Shown here piece after piece: positions 31,524 through 45,031 of a stretch of 64,000 nt of DNA. The notes beneath the pieces were generated by a model. The model did no database searches. It had not been told where the DNA came from and saw only the letters and a list, made by a program, of their open reading frames with translations. The stretch is taken from positions 36,032,412-36,096,411 of the forward strand of contig NC_089312.1 of NCBI RefSeq assembly GCF_036669915.1, given 5' to 3'. Positions within the stretch are counted from its first letter, which is position 1, and each line of letters begins with the position of its first letter. Both the position numbers and the translations under genes were made by a program. The DNA is from Pocillopora verrucosa (Eukaryota; Cnidaria; Anthozoa; Scleractinia; Pocilloporidae).

Positions 31524-34500
31524 GATCTTGGCCTCTTAATTCCAGCTGTATAGTTTACAATCTTGAAATTTTGAAAGCATGTCGTCATCATTTTGCACAT
31601 ATTGGCGGTTCCTTGCCTGAAGATTCACTGTGTTTTCTATCATCTGAAGTATCACATCTTTGTCCTGGTCCATTTGTTCAAATCCAACTTGTGGTTGCTC
31701 TGAGAACTGGTAATAATGAACTGCTTGATTGTCACCTTGTTGCTGGTGAAACTGGACAATTCAAAGTGGTATGTACATGTGCAGTGCCGTACATGTTAGT
31801 TGTCAAACATATGTAATAGAGGAAATCATAAAGGACTCATAAAACACGTCTAGTTATCCTGAATAACTGGAGGATAAAATGCATGGAAATTCCCCTCATG
31901 GTCTAAAGTTACACCCAGCTGTGGTCTGTTATAAAGTGAAATTTGATTGTTCAAAACCAGAATTTTAAGGCTATTTGTCAGCATACGACAACTGAAACTT
32001 AATGTCCTGTCAATATTAATTTAATTTAATTTAATAATAAGTTCTTATATAGCGCATTAAAATTGAACTCTATGCGCTTTACAATTACAAATTAACAAAA
32101 TTTCGATAAAAATCCTATACATGCAATTCGCTACTCTATCTAAACTAATGAATTATTACGTGTTATGCATATGTTTGACAACGTACGATATCAAATAATC
32201 TGGTGGCTTAATTTTTGAAAAGATAAGTTTTCAATAAGCGTTTAAAGGAGTCAACAGATTCGGCGTTTTTTATGCATTCAGGTAGTTGGTTCCACAAATA
32301 CGGTGCTGCGTAGGAGAATGCTCTTTGCCCATACGTTTTAGTTCGAATTGTTGGGACCTCAAGTAGATTCATATTTGATGAACGGAGGTTTCGTGCTGGA
32401 ATATATCGACTAAGAAGTTCAACAAGATAGGTTGGAGCCATGTCATTTAGTGCTTTGTATGTTATCAACAGTATCTTGAATTGAATTCGTTTTGTGACCG
32501 GGAGCCAATGAAGTTTCCTAAGTATAGGTGTTATACTGTCTCTTGATTTGGCACCGACTAACAAGCGGGCAGCTGTGTTTTGGATCCGTTGGAATTTTTC
32601 GATGTCACAAATCGGTAGACCGTACAATAGGCTATTACAATAATCAAGTCTCGATGAGATAAAGGCGTGTATCAATCTTTCATTTTGCTGCGTCGAGAGG
32701 TATTTACGAACGCGACCAATATTTCTGATTGCTAGAGACGACGATTTACAGATGGAATTTATATGCGAGCGTAAGTTCATCACAGAATCAAGCATGACGC
32801 CTAGGTCTCGGACAGTATTAGATAAATTAATGATATCATCTCCAATATTGATATTACAGAAAGGAGGATTTTTTGAGAAGCGTGAGAGGAAATGAATGAT
32901 TTCTGTTTTTGAAGGGTTGCACTGCAATCTGTTTTTCTTGGCCCACTCCATGATTGCATTAACACATGATTTCAATCTTTCCATGCCTAGCATTCTGTCA
33001 GAGGAGTTTATCTTTATGTAAAGTTGCGAATCATCGGCATATATCATACAGTTTAGGCCATGTTCAGCAACAATGTCTTCTGTAGGCGAGGTATACATTA
33101 GAAAGAGTAGTGGACCAAGTACTGATCCCTGGGGTACGCCGTAGGAGATATGTCGAGGCTTAGAGATGGAGTGTTTGATCTTCACTGACTGAACACGATG
33201 TTCTAGGTATGATTTGAACCATTTTAGTGCGATACCTCTAAATCCGAAACGTTTCTCCATTCTTTCAAGTAATATGTTATGGTCGATCGTGTCGAACGCA
33301 GCGGAAAGGTCTAGCAAAACAAGTACTACTTCTTCTTTTTGATCTACAGCTCTTAGGATGTCATTTGAGACTTTTATTAAAGCAGTTTCAGTGGAGTAGT
33401 ATTTGCGGTATGCTGACTGCATCGCTGGAAATAACTGGTTCTCGGCCATAAATCTGTATATTTGATTTGCGACCACCCTTTCGATTGTTTTTGAGAGAAA
33501 AGATAGATTTGCAATCGGTCTGTAATTTGAGAGACAGTTCGGGTCCAATGAAGGCTTCTTTAAAGATGGACATACCAGTGATTGTTTTAACTGATCAGGA
33601 AATTCTCCGTTAGCCATGGAGGCGTTGATAATCTTGGTTATAATTGGCGTCAAGTGTGGAATTGACTTTAGAATTCGTGTTGGAATGGGATCCAGTTGAC
33701 AAGACTTAGTTGGAGATTGAACAATAAGTTTGTGAACAATATCAGCAGATACAGGTTGAAAAGTTTGGAACGACGAGGTGACTGGATAAGCTCAAATTTA
33801 AGAAATTAATTTTATCTTAAAGGCAACAGCGTCATGCTTGGCCATGTGCATAGAATCACATAAATTCCAAGAATCATTTCAGTTGTCCACCTTCTTGGAT
33901 TTCAAGCACCATGCAAATAACTGGCTTGGAACACATTAAAGATGATCACAAATTACCCCTGTTTAAATATAGATCAAGTTCCCTCGCTATATTTTAAGCA
34001 AACAGACCTATTTATAGGTAATTTTTAAGTTAGGGACCCTGTAGTCAAACAGATTGTATACAACAACAGCACGATTCACTTGCGGCAATAATTTTACCTT
34101 TCACAGCTGTTTCGGAGTAAGTTAATTCCCTTTAACAGAGGCAGTTATGAGAACTAATCTTGGGGCCCATTGCATATAATATGAATGAATTAAGTCTTGA
34201 TCAATGTGGCAACAAGTTGTGTTGCATCAGAACAAATGTGCATAAAACAACAGTGCCACACAATTATATTAACACTTAAGTAAATTACAATGTTTGACTC
34301 TAAACTTGTGCCTTTGTACAGTTCAACATGTAGCTCTTCTCTTTAATCCTCATTTTTGAGGCTTTGTTTACTGATCTTGTTAACAGGAGCTGGTTGGTGA
34401 ATTTTGCAATCATTAGTTTTACTAACAAGCTACACACTCAAAAATCTTCAATGAGAGTGCTGTACTTACTTCACAAAGACAACTATACAAGAATTACATA

Positions 34501-37500
34501 ACTATCCTTTGTTTGAATCCCAGTCACTTCTCACCTCTTCATTAACAGGGGTTTTCCATTACTGTGAAGCTTTTTCTTAGAGTAGAATGCCACCTTTTAA
34601 TATTCAGACAGCAATGTGTAGCAATGTGCATCATTGGGTTGAATTGAGGGTTGAAGGTGACTCTATTGGCCTGAGTGCTCTGTTTTGCCAAGAATCATAT
34701 ACAATTTACCCAACAAATCACAGTCAGTCACAAGCCCCTAAGGTACTGAGTGGGGGAATATTATTGAAATTGTCATCAGTCTGTTCAGTTGCTTGCACTT
34801 TTTTTGGACTTGCTTTCATGTATTTATTGGACAACCCTATCACTAAGGAAATAGTGTTGTAGTCAGTGTACAATCTATGATACTGTCACAATTCTGGCTA
34901 TGGTTTTCAAGGAAAGCTCCTCTAACAAAGAGTCTGATAATCCTTTACATGTACAGGTATTTTATTCATAGTCAAAAATACAGTTTCCTTGTAGTATTTC
35001 TATCTGTCAGTTTATACTGACTGCAGCACAGGCTAAATTATCAAAAGAAAATTGTAGAAAATCAAATGTTTCTGAGCTACAAGGTTGGTCAGTCATCAGT
35101 CATAATTTTTAATTATCCGACATCAGACATCAATTATATCGTTCAGTTATTTAGTGACCCAAGGAAACACAAGCAAATGTCAGTTCCTACTAAATACAAG
35201 TTGAGAGGTGTTTGCACCAAAGCGACTCTAATTTGTTCTTCATTCTTCCTCAAGTAAGGGATCGTTTTCTATTACCCAGGGTCAATTGTCAAGCTTGCAT
35301 TAAATGTCAGCACTACCTTACTTTCCTGATGCAAAGAGTAGCTTTCACATTTCAAACAGTTCCATTTCTTTCAAGCTCAGAAAGAAAATAAGAGTTGTTG
35401 GTATTTACCCATACATTTAATTCTTGTGGATGATACAAACGTGGTGGGCATACCACATGCTATTTCAATCAGTAATTGGTGCTGTCATATGAACAAAAGG
35501 CAAAGCAAACCTGATGTGTATGAAATTTTAAAGGATAGCAATTTTCAAAGACAAAACAGTTAGTTTGGCCTTTTTAATACTCTATTATCAACATAGTAGG
35601 TAATCATTACTTTCCAGTTTCTAGTCCTTTTTTCTGAAGTCATTTTCATTGACATTATGTCCGATTTTGAAGGGTTTTTTGCGTAGAAACTCTTTTTGCA
35701 AGGCTGTTTGTTATCCTTTTCAACCTTTTTGTAATTAGTTAGTTACCAGTACATAGGTAATTTCAAAGTTTTTGTAATGTAAGTATTGTTATCTCAATAA
35801 ATATTGTAGGAAGAATCAATGTGCTTTTTGCTGTAAAAACTTTTTTTTATGAAAAATTTGGTCAAAAAATTTTTGCATATTATTCATGGGCACGTATTAT
35901 ACATGGGTAAATACGGTATTCTCTAATGTACAAAAAACTTGTTTGTAACTGCATCATAGCATTACTGTTACTAAAGTATAAATTCTGGCACACAAAAGGA
36001 TTTTTTTTTTATCTGTGGCACCAATATTTCACAAAAATAGAATGGTGTGTTCAAACAAAGTTGTACATTGGGTCACAGAAAGTGAGCTGCGAATGAAAGT
36101 CTTATAGTTAACCACAAATTACTCTATCACACAAAGAAAATGATCAGCACACAGTTCTGGTATTGCTTTGGTATTGCAGAGGTCATGAGTTCAAATTCTG
36201 TACAGTTCTGAATTTTTTTCAGGCCTTATTTTTTTACTGCTTAAATAAGCAGATAAAAAAAACCACAGTTTACATAATTATATGTTTTTCATATATTCAT
36301 AGTCAAAGAAAACATATTATCATCTATTTGTTAACTCCATTGGAGGGTTTATTTTCATCACTTCAAATTATCTTCACTCACACTGACAACAGTAATTTCA
36401 AAAACTGTTCAGATATCTTATTATTTACAAGAATAATACACAGACCTATTGTCTATACAAGGCTGGTAAATGTCTGGGAGAAATGCTTAGTGCACATTAT
36501 TGGGTTAACAAACTGACGTTGATTTCTAAGATTATAAGTAACATGGTCCTTTGGTGGCAAAAAATGATGAAGTTTGCGCTCACTATTTGACACTATTGGT
36601 TCAAAAAATTTATTACAGTGCTTGATATGTCTATCCTTCAGTGAGTTCAGGTTAAACAATGAAAGGTTGTCAAGATATGATAGGCCAGATGAAATTATAA
36701 CTGAGAATTACATGTCCCAGATGGCAGTTTGTTGTGCACTGTTGTGTTATGAACATACTTTCTTCAATCTAAGAAATTCTCACTAACCTTCCTCTTCATG
36801 TACAAAGCACCTTATGCATTTCAGGAAGAAAACTGAACTTACAACTGAATCAAAAGATACATTCCAGAAGGAGAGTTCGAAATAGACTTTCCTCATCTTT
36901 CAAGTGAGCAAAGAGAGTTTGATTTGGAAATCACTGTGACTATTGTAGTGTTGTTTAGTGATTATTGAAGCTGATCTCTCCATTAAAAGTAGCTATAGCT
37001 GATTAGCAATATGTATACTTGCCTTCATCCACAATGGCAGCAGTACCAAGAATAACGTGCATGAAGGAAGCTTTAAATGTAGCCTCATTCCATAAATAAT
37101 TGAAGAACTGAAAAGACAAAAACATGTTGTATATTCTGCTTTAAGAAAATAACATGTTTTTTTAAAAAAAATAATCCACGAATAGCAAGGATAGAGAATG
37201 ATAGAGCTCTGCAATCAGTTCTGATGGGAAATTTGAAAAAATTCCCCAACTTTTTCAAAACCTTAGACATCTCACAGAGCATGCATCACTAGGGCACTGT
37301 TCCTTTAAGTTGAAATATTTCAATCTATTCATGTATGGTTTCCAAATCAGTGTATATCTCAAGTCTTGCTAAATTAATTAACCCCTTCTGAATATTGTTT
37401 AGGTTAAAAAATCCAGATCATTTAATAGCTGACTTTTTTTCAGTGGTTTCATATTCCAGAGTTAGACATAAAATTGTGCTTAACTGGGGCTTTGTTTGGC

Positions 37501-40500
37501 TCTTTTTGGTGCTTTGCAAATTATGGAATGTATTTGTATTTAGTAGAGGAAGAATGGACTAAGGAGTCTATTAGGAGATAGTAGGATCAGTCATTCTTAC
37601 ACTTAATTTAATGTAAACTAAATATGATTTTGAGAGGCTGATACTGACCAAATGAACCTCAACTCTTTGAAATTCTTTATTATTGCTTAAACCACTGAAT
37701 GGCAGTTACTATAATTACTTTTTAGTGAAGTTCAACCTATAAACCACTTTTTGTGCTCATTTTGCAGAATGGGGGACGAGGTGTGATTGAAGCAGAAGTG
37801 AAACCAGTTGGTTGCAAGCATTTGGTAGAAACATTGTCCATAGACTGTGGTGGGAAAGAGCTGCCAACCTGTACTGGGAATTTTTTGTTTCTCCTTCCAG
37901 TTAGCAGTTCCACTTACCAAGTTAACATTAGATTCAGAGCGTTAACTGGAGAATTGCTGGATGAAATTTCTAAGCCCATTTTGACCCATCGTCAAGGAAC
38001 AAACTTATTTGATTACTGTGATGGTCACTCCCTGCCATCAGTGGAATTCCCCATCTCCAAAAAGCAACCAGTTGGTATGTTTTTGTTTCTTGTGTGTATA
38101 CATGTATCTGAATATTTTTTGCACTTAAGCTGGTATATTATTTAGAATTTATATTCATGGTAGTTGCATACATGATTGTGTATGAAAATATTGGCTTTCT
38201 ATTAGGTTGTCTCTTGTCAGTAAGTGTGTGCTCACTGTGCATTTATTACAACAATAAAAGTTGATTCATGTGGCTGCATAGCAGTGAAAACACTTGCATA
38301 AATTATATATACCCCTTTATCATCTCAAAGCCTGAATTTTTTCAAGCTTGTTTTCTGCAATTACTAAATTGCACTTCACATGTGAGGATACATCATCACT
38401 TTACTTGATTTTCATCCGCAAAATTGTGAGTACTGGTACATATCATTTGTTAGAAGTAACAGACCTGTGGTGTCCGTTCCTAAAGCAGTGTGTGGATAAA
38501 TTAGCATAAGGGGTTATAGTAACTCAAGTGCTGTCAGTAGAAAGTTTTCAGGAGAACTTTTTAAATTTGAAAATTATTTTCAGTTCTAAATTTTTGTGTA
38601 CTGCATATACTTCTAGGCATTCTGGGAATCCCTGAGGGTCAGAATATTGTCTCGTATTTTCAAGAATTGGTGGAAAATGGTAATCTTCAAGAAATTCTAC
38701 CTTGTTCTATTAATTTTGAAGCTTCAACATCCTCCTCTTTCCTGCTCCACCAGGCAACCCCTTAAGCATTTCAACCCCTCGGTTGTGTTCATATGCCCCA
38801 TCCAAGTGTTGGGTTTGGTAATCAATTTGTTTGTAATAGCAAAACAAGCACATCACTTTCTACTCATTGACCAAGCTCTAAAACCTACAACCAGGTCCAA
38901 AATTAGTCAACACATTATGTTTTACGAGTTATATGTTAGTGTAGAAAAACACTCCTGTTTCTACCACACTCTAAATCATTAACATGACCCCCCTTCCCCA
39001 CTCAATGTTGGCTAAAAGTTTGTGGTTTCAGGATACAACATTGTTTTGGGGGAAGGGGTTAATTGAGTTGAAAAGATCAATGTGTCAACAATTTTGTTCC
39101 TTGATTGTAGACCTTGGAGACCTTTTCTTCAGAGCCACTCACTTGTGAAATTGAACTTTTTACCTTTAAATGCCTCAATTTTTCTTTCAGTTCTTTTGGT
39201 TCAAACTCCCCACCCCAGGCAGGTAAGGTTGAAATATTCCTTCCCCCCACCTAGGCACAGACAACTGTTACAGTCAAAAGCCCATGGGTTGTCTGAGGGA
39301 AGGGAGGGGATGTTGAAGTTTCGCATTGATCAACATATGACCAATGCTGTTTCCTTAAGCCATTAAAAGAATTAAATAACTGGAAAACAAGATTGTTCAT
39401 AGTATGCAGGAATTTAAAGTAGATAATCTGTACACCAAAATGATGCCATAACAAATATAGGTCATTGTGCTCATGTCTCCCCCATGCATTGATTGAAAAA
39501 CAATACCATGTTCTCAGAATGCATGCACGCTTATTTGCCTAATTACAGATTCATTTTTATGAGCATAACAGGATGCACAATGCAATACTTAATTTATCCC
39601 CAAATGTTACCTTCAAGTTGTTGTTTGGTGACCATATCATATGGATATAAAACTAGATGTTAGACCCTTTGTAAAATCTGCACACTCTTCAGTAAGAGGT
39701 AAATGAGAATGCTGTACTATGTTAGTGGCCAGGGAATATTAATATATGAATATTTCTATTACTTTCAGGTGCAATTGAGTGCTTCAGAAGAGATAAGCTG
39801 TGTCTCATGCAACACATAAATACATCCAATCATGTGGAGGAAAAGTATCAGGATTTGCTTCTTGCTGTGAAATTAGAGGTAGATGCATTAGACGGTCGGT
39901 AACATAATGATTGTAGCTACTTCACTCTCAGCTGCACTCTTTCAGCAGCCAGAGTAAAACAAGCACCCCTCTTGAATAGGTGATGCCCCCCCCTCCCCCC
40001 CAATCCTTCCTCACTTCCTCAAATAGTAGGGAAAAAGGGAAAACCTGCTTCCATTACCACTTTCTTTGTAATTATTTAGCTTCAATTTTGGCAGAATCAG
40101 TACTGGAGAATACAGTGTAACATGCACCCCCTCGATTAAATAAACGCCTCAGCACTTATTTTAGGAAATACCGTATGGCATATTGAAAATTCTTATGTGG
40201 TTGGATTTGATCTATTTTTCAGGAGTGTCTCATTTTGTATCAGATGGGGGATTTTGAAGGATGCAAGCATGCAGGTGAAGAAGTCTGTATTCAGGCAAAC
40301 AGGAACCACTCAACAAACTATAACGCACTTGTTGGAAGAGCAAAAAGTGTTGTCTCTGGGGCCTTCAGGATGGAGGAAGACTTTGAGAAGGCTGAAGAAC
40401 TATTGGATTCCTCTACTGAGGTTTGTTGTGACTCCTCTGTTTCATGGTATCTCTTAAAGTGTGAAAGCTTTTCATTGTAGCATCAGTATGCATACCCTCC

Positions 40501-42147
40501 TTACTGTTCTTTATAAATTTCCTAAAGTGCTGACAAGGAGAATTTGTTTGACAATCTAGAGCTTCTCTACTTTGTGACTATGTCCTTTAATCTTTCAACG
40601 CTAATGTTTGACTAAGGGGTGATATTGTAAGTAGAAATTAGAAGCCAGTCCATCTTTGGGGTTAAAGGGTTAATACTCTTGATTCCTTATGAACGCAAAG
40701 GGCCCATTTTGAGCCCTGCTAAGCAGCTAAGGCCACTTTTATACATCAATTTTTATTGTGATCCAGAGCCCTGTTGCTACAATTTTTAAAGAAAGCTGGC
40801 AGTAGGGGAAGGCTTGAGCGTTGCAAACTTTTTCGTTTCTTACAGCTGTTACAGGCAGTTGTTCCCAATGAAGAGACTTCAATCAACCACACCAGGGTTG
40901 CTGCTCTGTTGTGCGAGAAGGCAGCTGTCAGGGGAATCACCAAATCAGAAAGAAAGAAGTTGAAGAAAGCCTTGAAGGATGTGATACTGCGCCCCAGACA
41001 TCGATTTGAAAGGAATCAAAGCAGGAATGCGAGGAGTCGCAGAAGAGCTCTTATCAGGGCAATACTCTTCTACCTTTGCTCAAGAAAAGGCAAAGCCACC
41101 AACCTTCAGACGGATGTGTCCCAAAAGGATTTAGCAAGAGCGGAGGAATTTGCTCAAAAGTTCAAGAGAGATTACCTTACCAATTGTCCTATGAGAGATA
41201 GGGCAGGGTTTTATAGTGCTTATGGTGATCTGCTAACAAGAAAAGGACAATATGAAGAAGGTTTGTACAGTTTTAAAGTTTGTATTCTTGAGGTACATAA
41301 CATGATATTAATCCAATGGTGATTATGGAAACTAATAATAAAAGACACCATTACTGCATATACTGGTTATGGAACTGAATCGAGAATGAAATTGAACTTC
41401 ACCTTATCCGTGTCTGTAATTATGATCTCTTCTGTGTATGTGATGTGATAAGCCCAGTATCTTCCATTTGTTTTCTTTCCATCACTCTCTGACGCCTTTG
41501 TGGATTTATGTTTCAAGGCTATCGCCATGAAAAGGAAGAAAGACTGGCAGCCAAATGGTACAGACTCTCTCATTTTTTCTCAACTCAAAATCGCGAATCA
41601 AGCTAAGGCTATTATGATCAAGGAGCTAAGTAGTATACAGGGAACTATGGTACACAGCCAATCAGAGAGGAGAATTATATACAACCTGGTGCAACGAACC
41701 AAAGAGATCGCGTGACATCAAATCGCCATATTGTAAGCTTATCCGGCCATATGATTGGTTCATTTGTACCACTTGGTACAAAACTATCTACCCTAATTGG
41801 TTGTGTACAATAGTGCCCCCGTATACTGCTGAGTTCAAGGAGAATATGAATAGAAGAAAATAACGAGATTAGTCTTTTTTCTGTCTGTGTTCTTGTTTCC
41901 ATCCACAGCCATCCGTTCAGTGTCTGAGGCGTTGAAAATAGCAGAAGATCTTCATCTGCGGATAGATGTAAACGGAGCACGTGACCGACTTCAGCAACTC
42001 GATCGGCTGCGTATGGTGCGAGAGGAGACAGGACGGAGGCGCCGTGACTTGGCCGACAGGAGAATGGAGGAATATCACGGCTACCAAGAGCCAGGATGTG
42101 AAGTTCTTCCAGGACTTCTTATGGAACTTGATAGGGCGATGAATTGA
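31524..42147 (+). CDS. TPR-like paralogue B (unassigned family), 7 visible exons
   Basis: Exons read at 31524-31768, 37768-38074, 38617-38679, 39769-39878, 40223-40420, 40846-41260 and 41909-42147. Every junction has AG/GT, with phases 0,1,1,0,0,1 exactly as in gene A, and the 63-, 110-, 198- and 415-nt exons are the same length in both. About 525 codons are visible before the first exon is added. Conserved blocks with A include EILKACRHH, GPFVQIQLVVALR, FDYCDGHSLPSVEFP, IVSYFQELVENGA, LYQMGDFEGCKHAGEE, AEELLDSSTE and YEEA-IRSVSEALKIAEDL. The N-terminal half is beta-rich; the C-terminal half is TPR-like with a basic exon 7; the tail is Arg/Glu-rich but differs from A. The gene spans over 10 kb because introns 1 and 2 have filled with transposon sequence. 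Function unknown; probably a soluble scaffold-type protein by inference. Confidence 0.8.
32005..33785 (-). mobile_element. 5'-truncated non-LTR retrotransposon (CR1/L2-like) in intron 2 of gene B
   Basis: The element runs antisense to gene B. Its 3' end carries the repeated tail ATTAAATTAAATTAAATT (complement, 32011-32028) instead of poly(A), as in CR1/L2-type LINEs. The 5' end breaks off in the reverse transcriptase near 33785, typical of incomplete target-primed reverse transcription. Confidence 0.8.
32208..33783 (-). CDS. LINE reverse transcriptase, 5'-truncated
   Basis: The ORF is open from the truncation point (frame continues upstream of the first ATG at 33653) to TAA at 32208. RT motifs are in order: NYRPIANLSFLSKTIERVV, LLDLSAAFDTIDHNIL (catalytic Asp), SYGVPQGSVLGPLLFLMY, and CMIYADDSQLYI (catalytic Asp pair). 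The C-terminal region has RLDYCNSLLYGLP and RIQNTAARL, HWLPV...RI.FKILL, and SYAAPYLWNQLPE, the hallmark tail of CR1/L2/Rex ORF2. The endonuclease domain is missing. The RT part has no internal stop, so the insertion is fairly young. Confidence 0.88.
36140..36245 (+). mobile_element. Partial tRNA-core element
   Basis: GGTATTGCAGAGGTCATGAG then TTCAAATTC and TTTTTTTCAGGCCTTA match the internal part of the element at 17275-17573 in the opposite orientation. It lies in intron 2 of gene B. Confidence 0.5.
36453..36659 (-). pseudogene. LINE ORF2 C-terminal remnant
   Basis: FNLNSLKDRHIKHCNKFFEP and KLHHFLPPKDHVTYNLRNQR are the same C-terminal tail as at 17783-17995 but from another family member. 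The stop is at 36453; no RT is attached. It lies in intron 2 of gene B. Confidence 0.55.
41631..41831. mobile_element. MITE in the last intron of gene B
   Basis: Long inverted ends: GTATACAGGGAACTATGGTA on the left mirrors the complement of the right end (GTATACGGGGGCACTATTGT), and similarity extends about 70 bp inwards to GAACCAA/TTGGTTC. The total is about 200 bp, almost a complete hairpin, with no ORF. Confidence 0.65.
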
Positions 42148-44109
42148 GAACCTAATAGAAACGGGAAGTTGCAACACTTCACCATCTCCCTTATTCAAAA
42201 GCATCACGAACTGTCATTCACTGTTTAAAGCGGGTTCCTGTCAACATTCTTATGAAAACAAATCTACAGTAGGGTGTCCTGTTTTTGCACCACGCTAATT
42301 TTATAGCTTAGGTTAACTTGAATTCAACGTATAAACGGAGTTTCTCTAAAATATAGGGGAAGTGTCGGCCAATCGTATTTTTCTCTGTAGCTTTAGAGCG
42401 TAGGCATATAGAGCTATAAGTTGTCGTTGAAAACTTTTTTCCTTTGTCATTAAAAGATAGCGTGGGGGAGAGGAAAGTTATTTAGTCGCTGCCTGATCAG
42501 CTCGATTAGTAGAATGCGAAAAGACTGGGACGGATTTCGGCCCGTGAGCTGCCTTATGGATGAGGCTGTTATTCTCTGATAAGGTTCTTCAAGATAAACA
42601 GTAACTTGTATATTCGCAACTACAGTCACTGAGAACATTGAAGAAGTCAGTGCTAAGGACTGGTCTTGTTTCGCCGGTTCGTACCTCACATACGGTAGAC
42701 CTCAGCGCACCTTCCCCACCCCCAGGAAAATCATTGACTACTGTACCGTAATGATTACAAAGTGACACATGTAATTCAGATGGCAGTATAGCATAAATCT
42801 TTTGTTATCTCACATTTTATTAGAGGTAACATTTTTTTACTTTACTGTTAGACTTAACTATTACTTAAGTTGGTTGCATTTTTTTTCGTGTCTATAGAGA
42901 ATCTTGAACGTTCATCCATGTTTACATTATTACTTTGCTTTAAAAGTATGTCAGAGAGATTCATGAAGAGGTGAATACTTCTGTTGTAAGAAGATTGTCT
43001 GGTTTTCATGTACGGAAATAAGTGTGTGATTAAAATTTACCAAGTTTATTTTATTATATGTCCTGTTCCGTCCAGCTAAATGCACGAAGTTAGATGCATG
43101 GCATTTTGTACCATGTATAACAAAAAAGCAATCCTATTATCGGTTAATTTAGTATCATCAACTGAGTTGATAACGTAAATTGGCCATCCTAAAGACTTTC
43201 ATAGTTAACGTTTCGAGCGTCAGCCCTTCGTCAGAGCGAAGCGTTAGCCCATCATCAGAGCGAATACATTGATCCATCGTCTCGGCCTGCAGTTGTCCCA
43301 CCGAGCTTATTTCAGGCTATTTAGGAAAAATTGTGGCTCTTATCGTCAAAATTTTACCATCATACGTTAACGACAGCCAATACGCACTTGAAATTTTTTG
43401 CGACCTTAATTTCCATGGCGAAAACAAACTTCTCCTCACTATGGTTAGTACATCCCTTTCCAGAGGGTCCCCTATAGGTTTTTCGGTATCCGGGATTGGG
43501 CTTAATTAAAGGCCGTGATCCGGGAATATTAAGTAGGAAGGGAGCGAGATGCGGGATTGCCATTATGAACGGGACATGGGAATCGGCGATTTTGAGGCGC
43601 GGGATTCGAGAAATAATCACCTAAACGAACCGAGAACCGGGATGTACATTGACGAGAATTTATGAAGAAATTGACCTCTCAGTCCATGAAAAGCACCAAG
43701 TGCACAGACTCTCTAGCATTCAAGAGGCGGTCGGGCTGCCTAGCAAGTCTCAGAGTTATACCGATAAAATGCTGTTAACCTGTTGAGTTGCACGACACTA
43801 GAAGTGAAGAATATTCACTCGACTGTGCATCACAAAGATAAACTTTGCAAGGTGTTAGATTACTCAAGAAACTTTAGAAATGCAGTAAAAGAAGGCTTAA
43901 TGAGGACAACCCATTGGGCAGCGTACTATTTTACAAATCCACATTCTTGGTATACTGTACCCGAATGAGCCATGATCCTGTCGAGCATACCAGCAATTCA
44001 ACCGTTACCACCTGTGCCGATGGCACCACAGAGCATACAGAAAATGAAGGATTGGGCGTAAACATTTGTTGCAGCAGTGCGTTAGCGCTCTATCAGACAG
44101 GAAACAACG
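42148..44109. other. 3' flank of gene B; no gene seen
   Basis: No supported coding sequence. A PLE-type tail with a hammerhead-like motif lies at 43140-43260. The ORF 43914-44192 includes a Thr/Glu-rich stretch but has no homology I recognise. Confidence 0.4.
43205..43240 (-). ncRNA. Hammerhead-like remnant
   Basis: The minus strand reads CTGACGA, then AGGGCTGACGCTC (stem II with a four-base loop), then GAAACGTT. The core CTGANGA...GAAA is intact but stem I pairing is poor. A second, incomplete CTGATGA...GGGCTAACGC half is duplicated next to it (43240-43258). The flank GATAACGTAAATTGGCC continues the same repeat family as 17236-17284. Confidence 0.4.
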
Positions 44110-44250
44110 ATGGCAAGAGATGGAACTTCCCCGTCGTACCTCTATCAGAGAGAAATTCAGCCGGTCGAACCGGTCAGCCTCGAACGCTCTGACTTCGAGG
44201 AGCAGCAAGAAGACGAAGAGGAAGATGGAATATTAGAGTACGATTCCCAA
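44110..44250 (+). CDS. Possible orphan first exon (acidic)
   Basis: From ATG at 44110 the frame gives MARDGTSPSYLYQREIQPVE followed by a very acidic run (EEQQEDEEEDGILEYDSQ) up to a GTGATG that could be a weak donor. The composition looks protein-like, but no following exon is identified and the ORF then becomes hydrophobic and AT-driven. Treat it as a weak candidate. Confidence 0.2.
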
Positions 44251-44881
44251 GTGATGATGATGACATTCCATCTTTGGAACGAAAGGCTGATTTTTACTTT
44301 CAATTACTTCAATATGATCCTGAAGCTGATACTATCTGATCGTAACCTCCAATTTTTCGGTTAGAAGTTCATTTCGAATTAATGAATTGATTCGAAATTA
44401 ATGACCATGAACTATCTATTATGTTAGAGAATTCAAACTTCAGAAAGAAACCGAGCGAATTATCACCCATGATGATCACTGGCAGAGTACGTATCAGTTA
44501 AAATGATTAGAATCTTCTTTTCATTTTTCATTCTAATTGGTACACTTTGTGGTACTGATATTGAGGTACTATAATGTGGTATTAATCGAAACATATTCTT
44601 GTTACCTCTTGGCTCTTTCCGATCAGGAAGCGACGGGCAAAACCTATCATCAAGCAGGGGTTTACTGCTTGTTTTATAGGTCACGGCACAGGCAGACCAC
44701 ACTATGTGTTCGCGGTTAATTATCGTTGATATGAGACGAACAAAATCTATGAGGGTTATAAATAAAGCTCTGTAAATTGCACATCTAAATTATATCTCGT
44801 TCTGAATATCTCAATAAAGTTAAAGGAAATATTGATCGATGCATTTGTGGTATTTTTTCGCCTTCATGAGCCGTTTGGAGT

Positions 44882-45031
44882 GTCTTCACGGAATTACTTT
44901 TGGCTGGAGGACGTTACGAGAAGAAATGGAGACATGTGAAGGAGGTCGCGGCTGGCGGCCACCAAGTTGCAAGCCTTGTATCCCTTTCTTCTTTTAACGG
45001 CCTTCAGCCAAAAGTAATTTCGTAAAGAGAC
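44882..45031. mobile_element. 150-bp MITE
   Basis: GGAATTACTTTTGGCTGGAG on the left mirrors the complement of CTTCAGCCAAAAGTAATTTC on the right, giving inverted repeats of about 35 bp around a 75-bp centre. Confidence 0.7.

Noticed and set aside
43914..44192. 92-codon ORF with a Thr/Glu-rich stretch
   Set aside because: No splice sites, domain or signal peptide; it overlaps the alternative ORF at 44110 in another frame.
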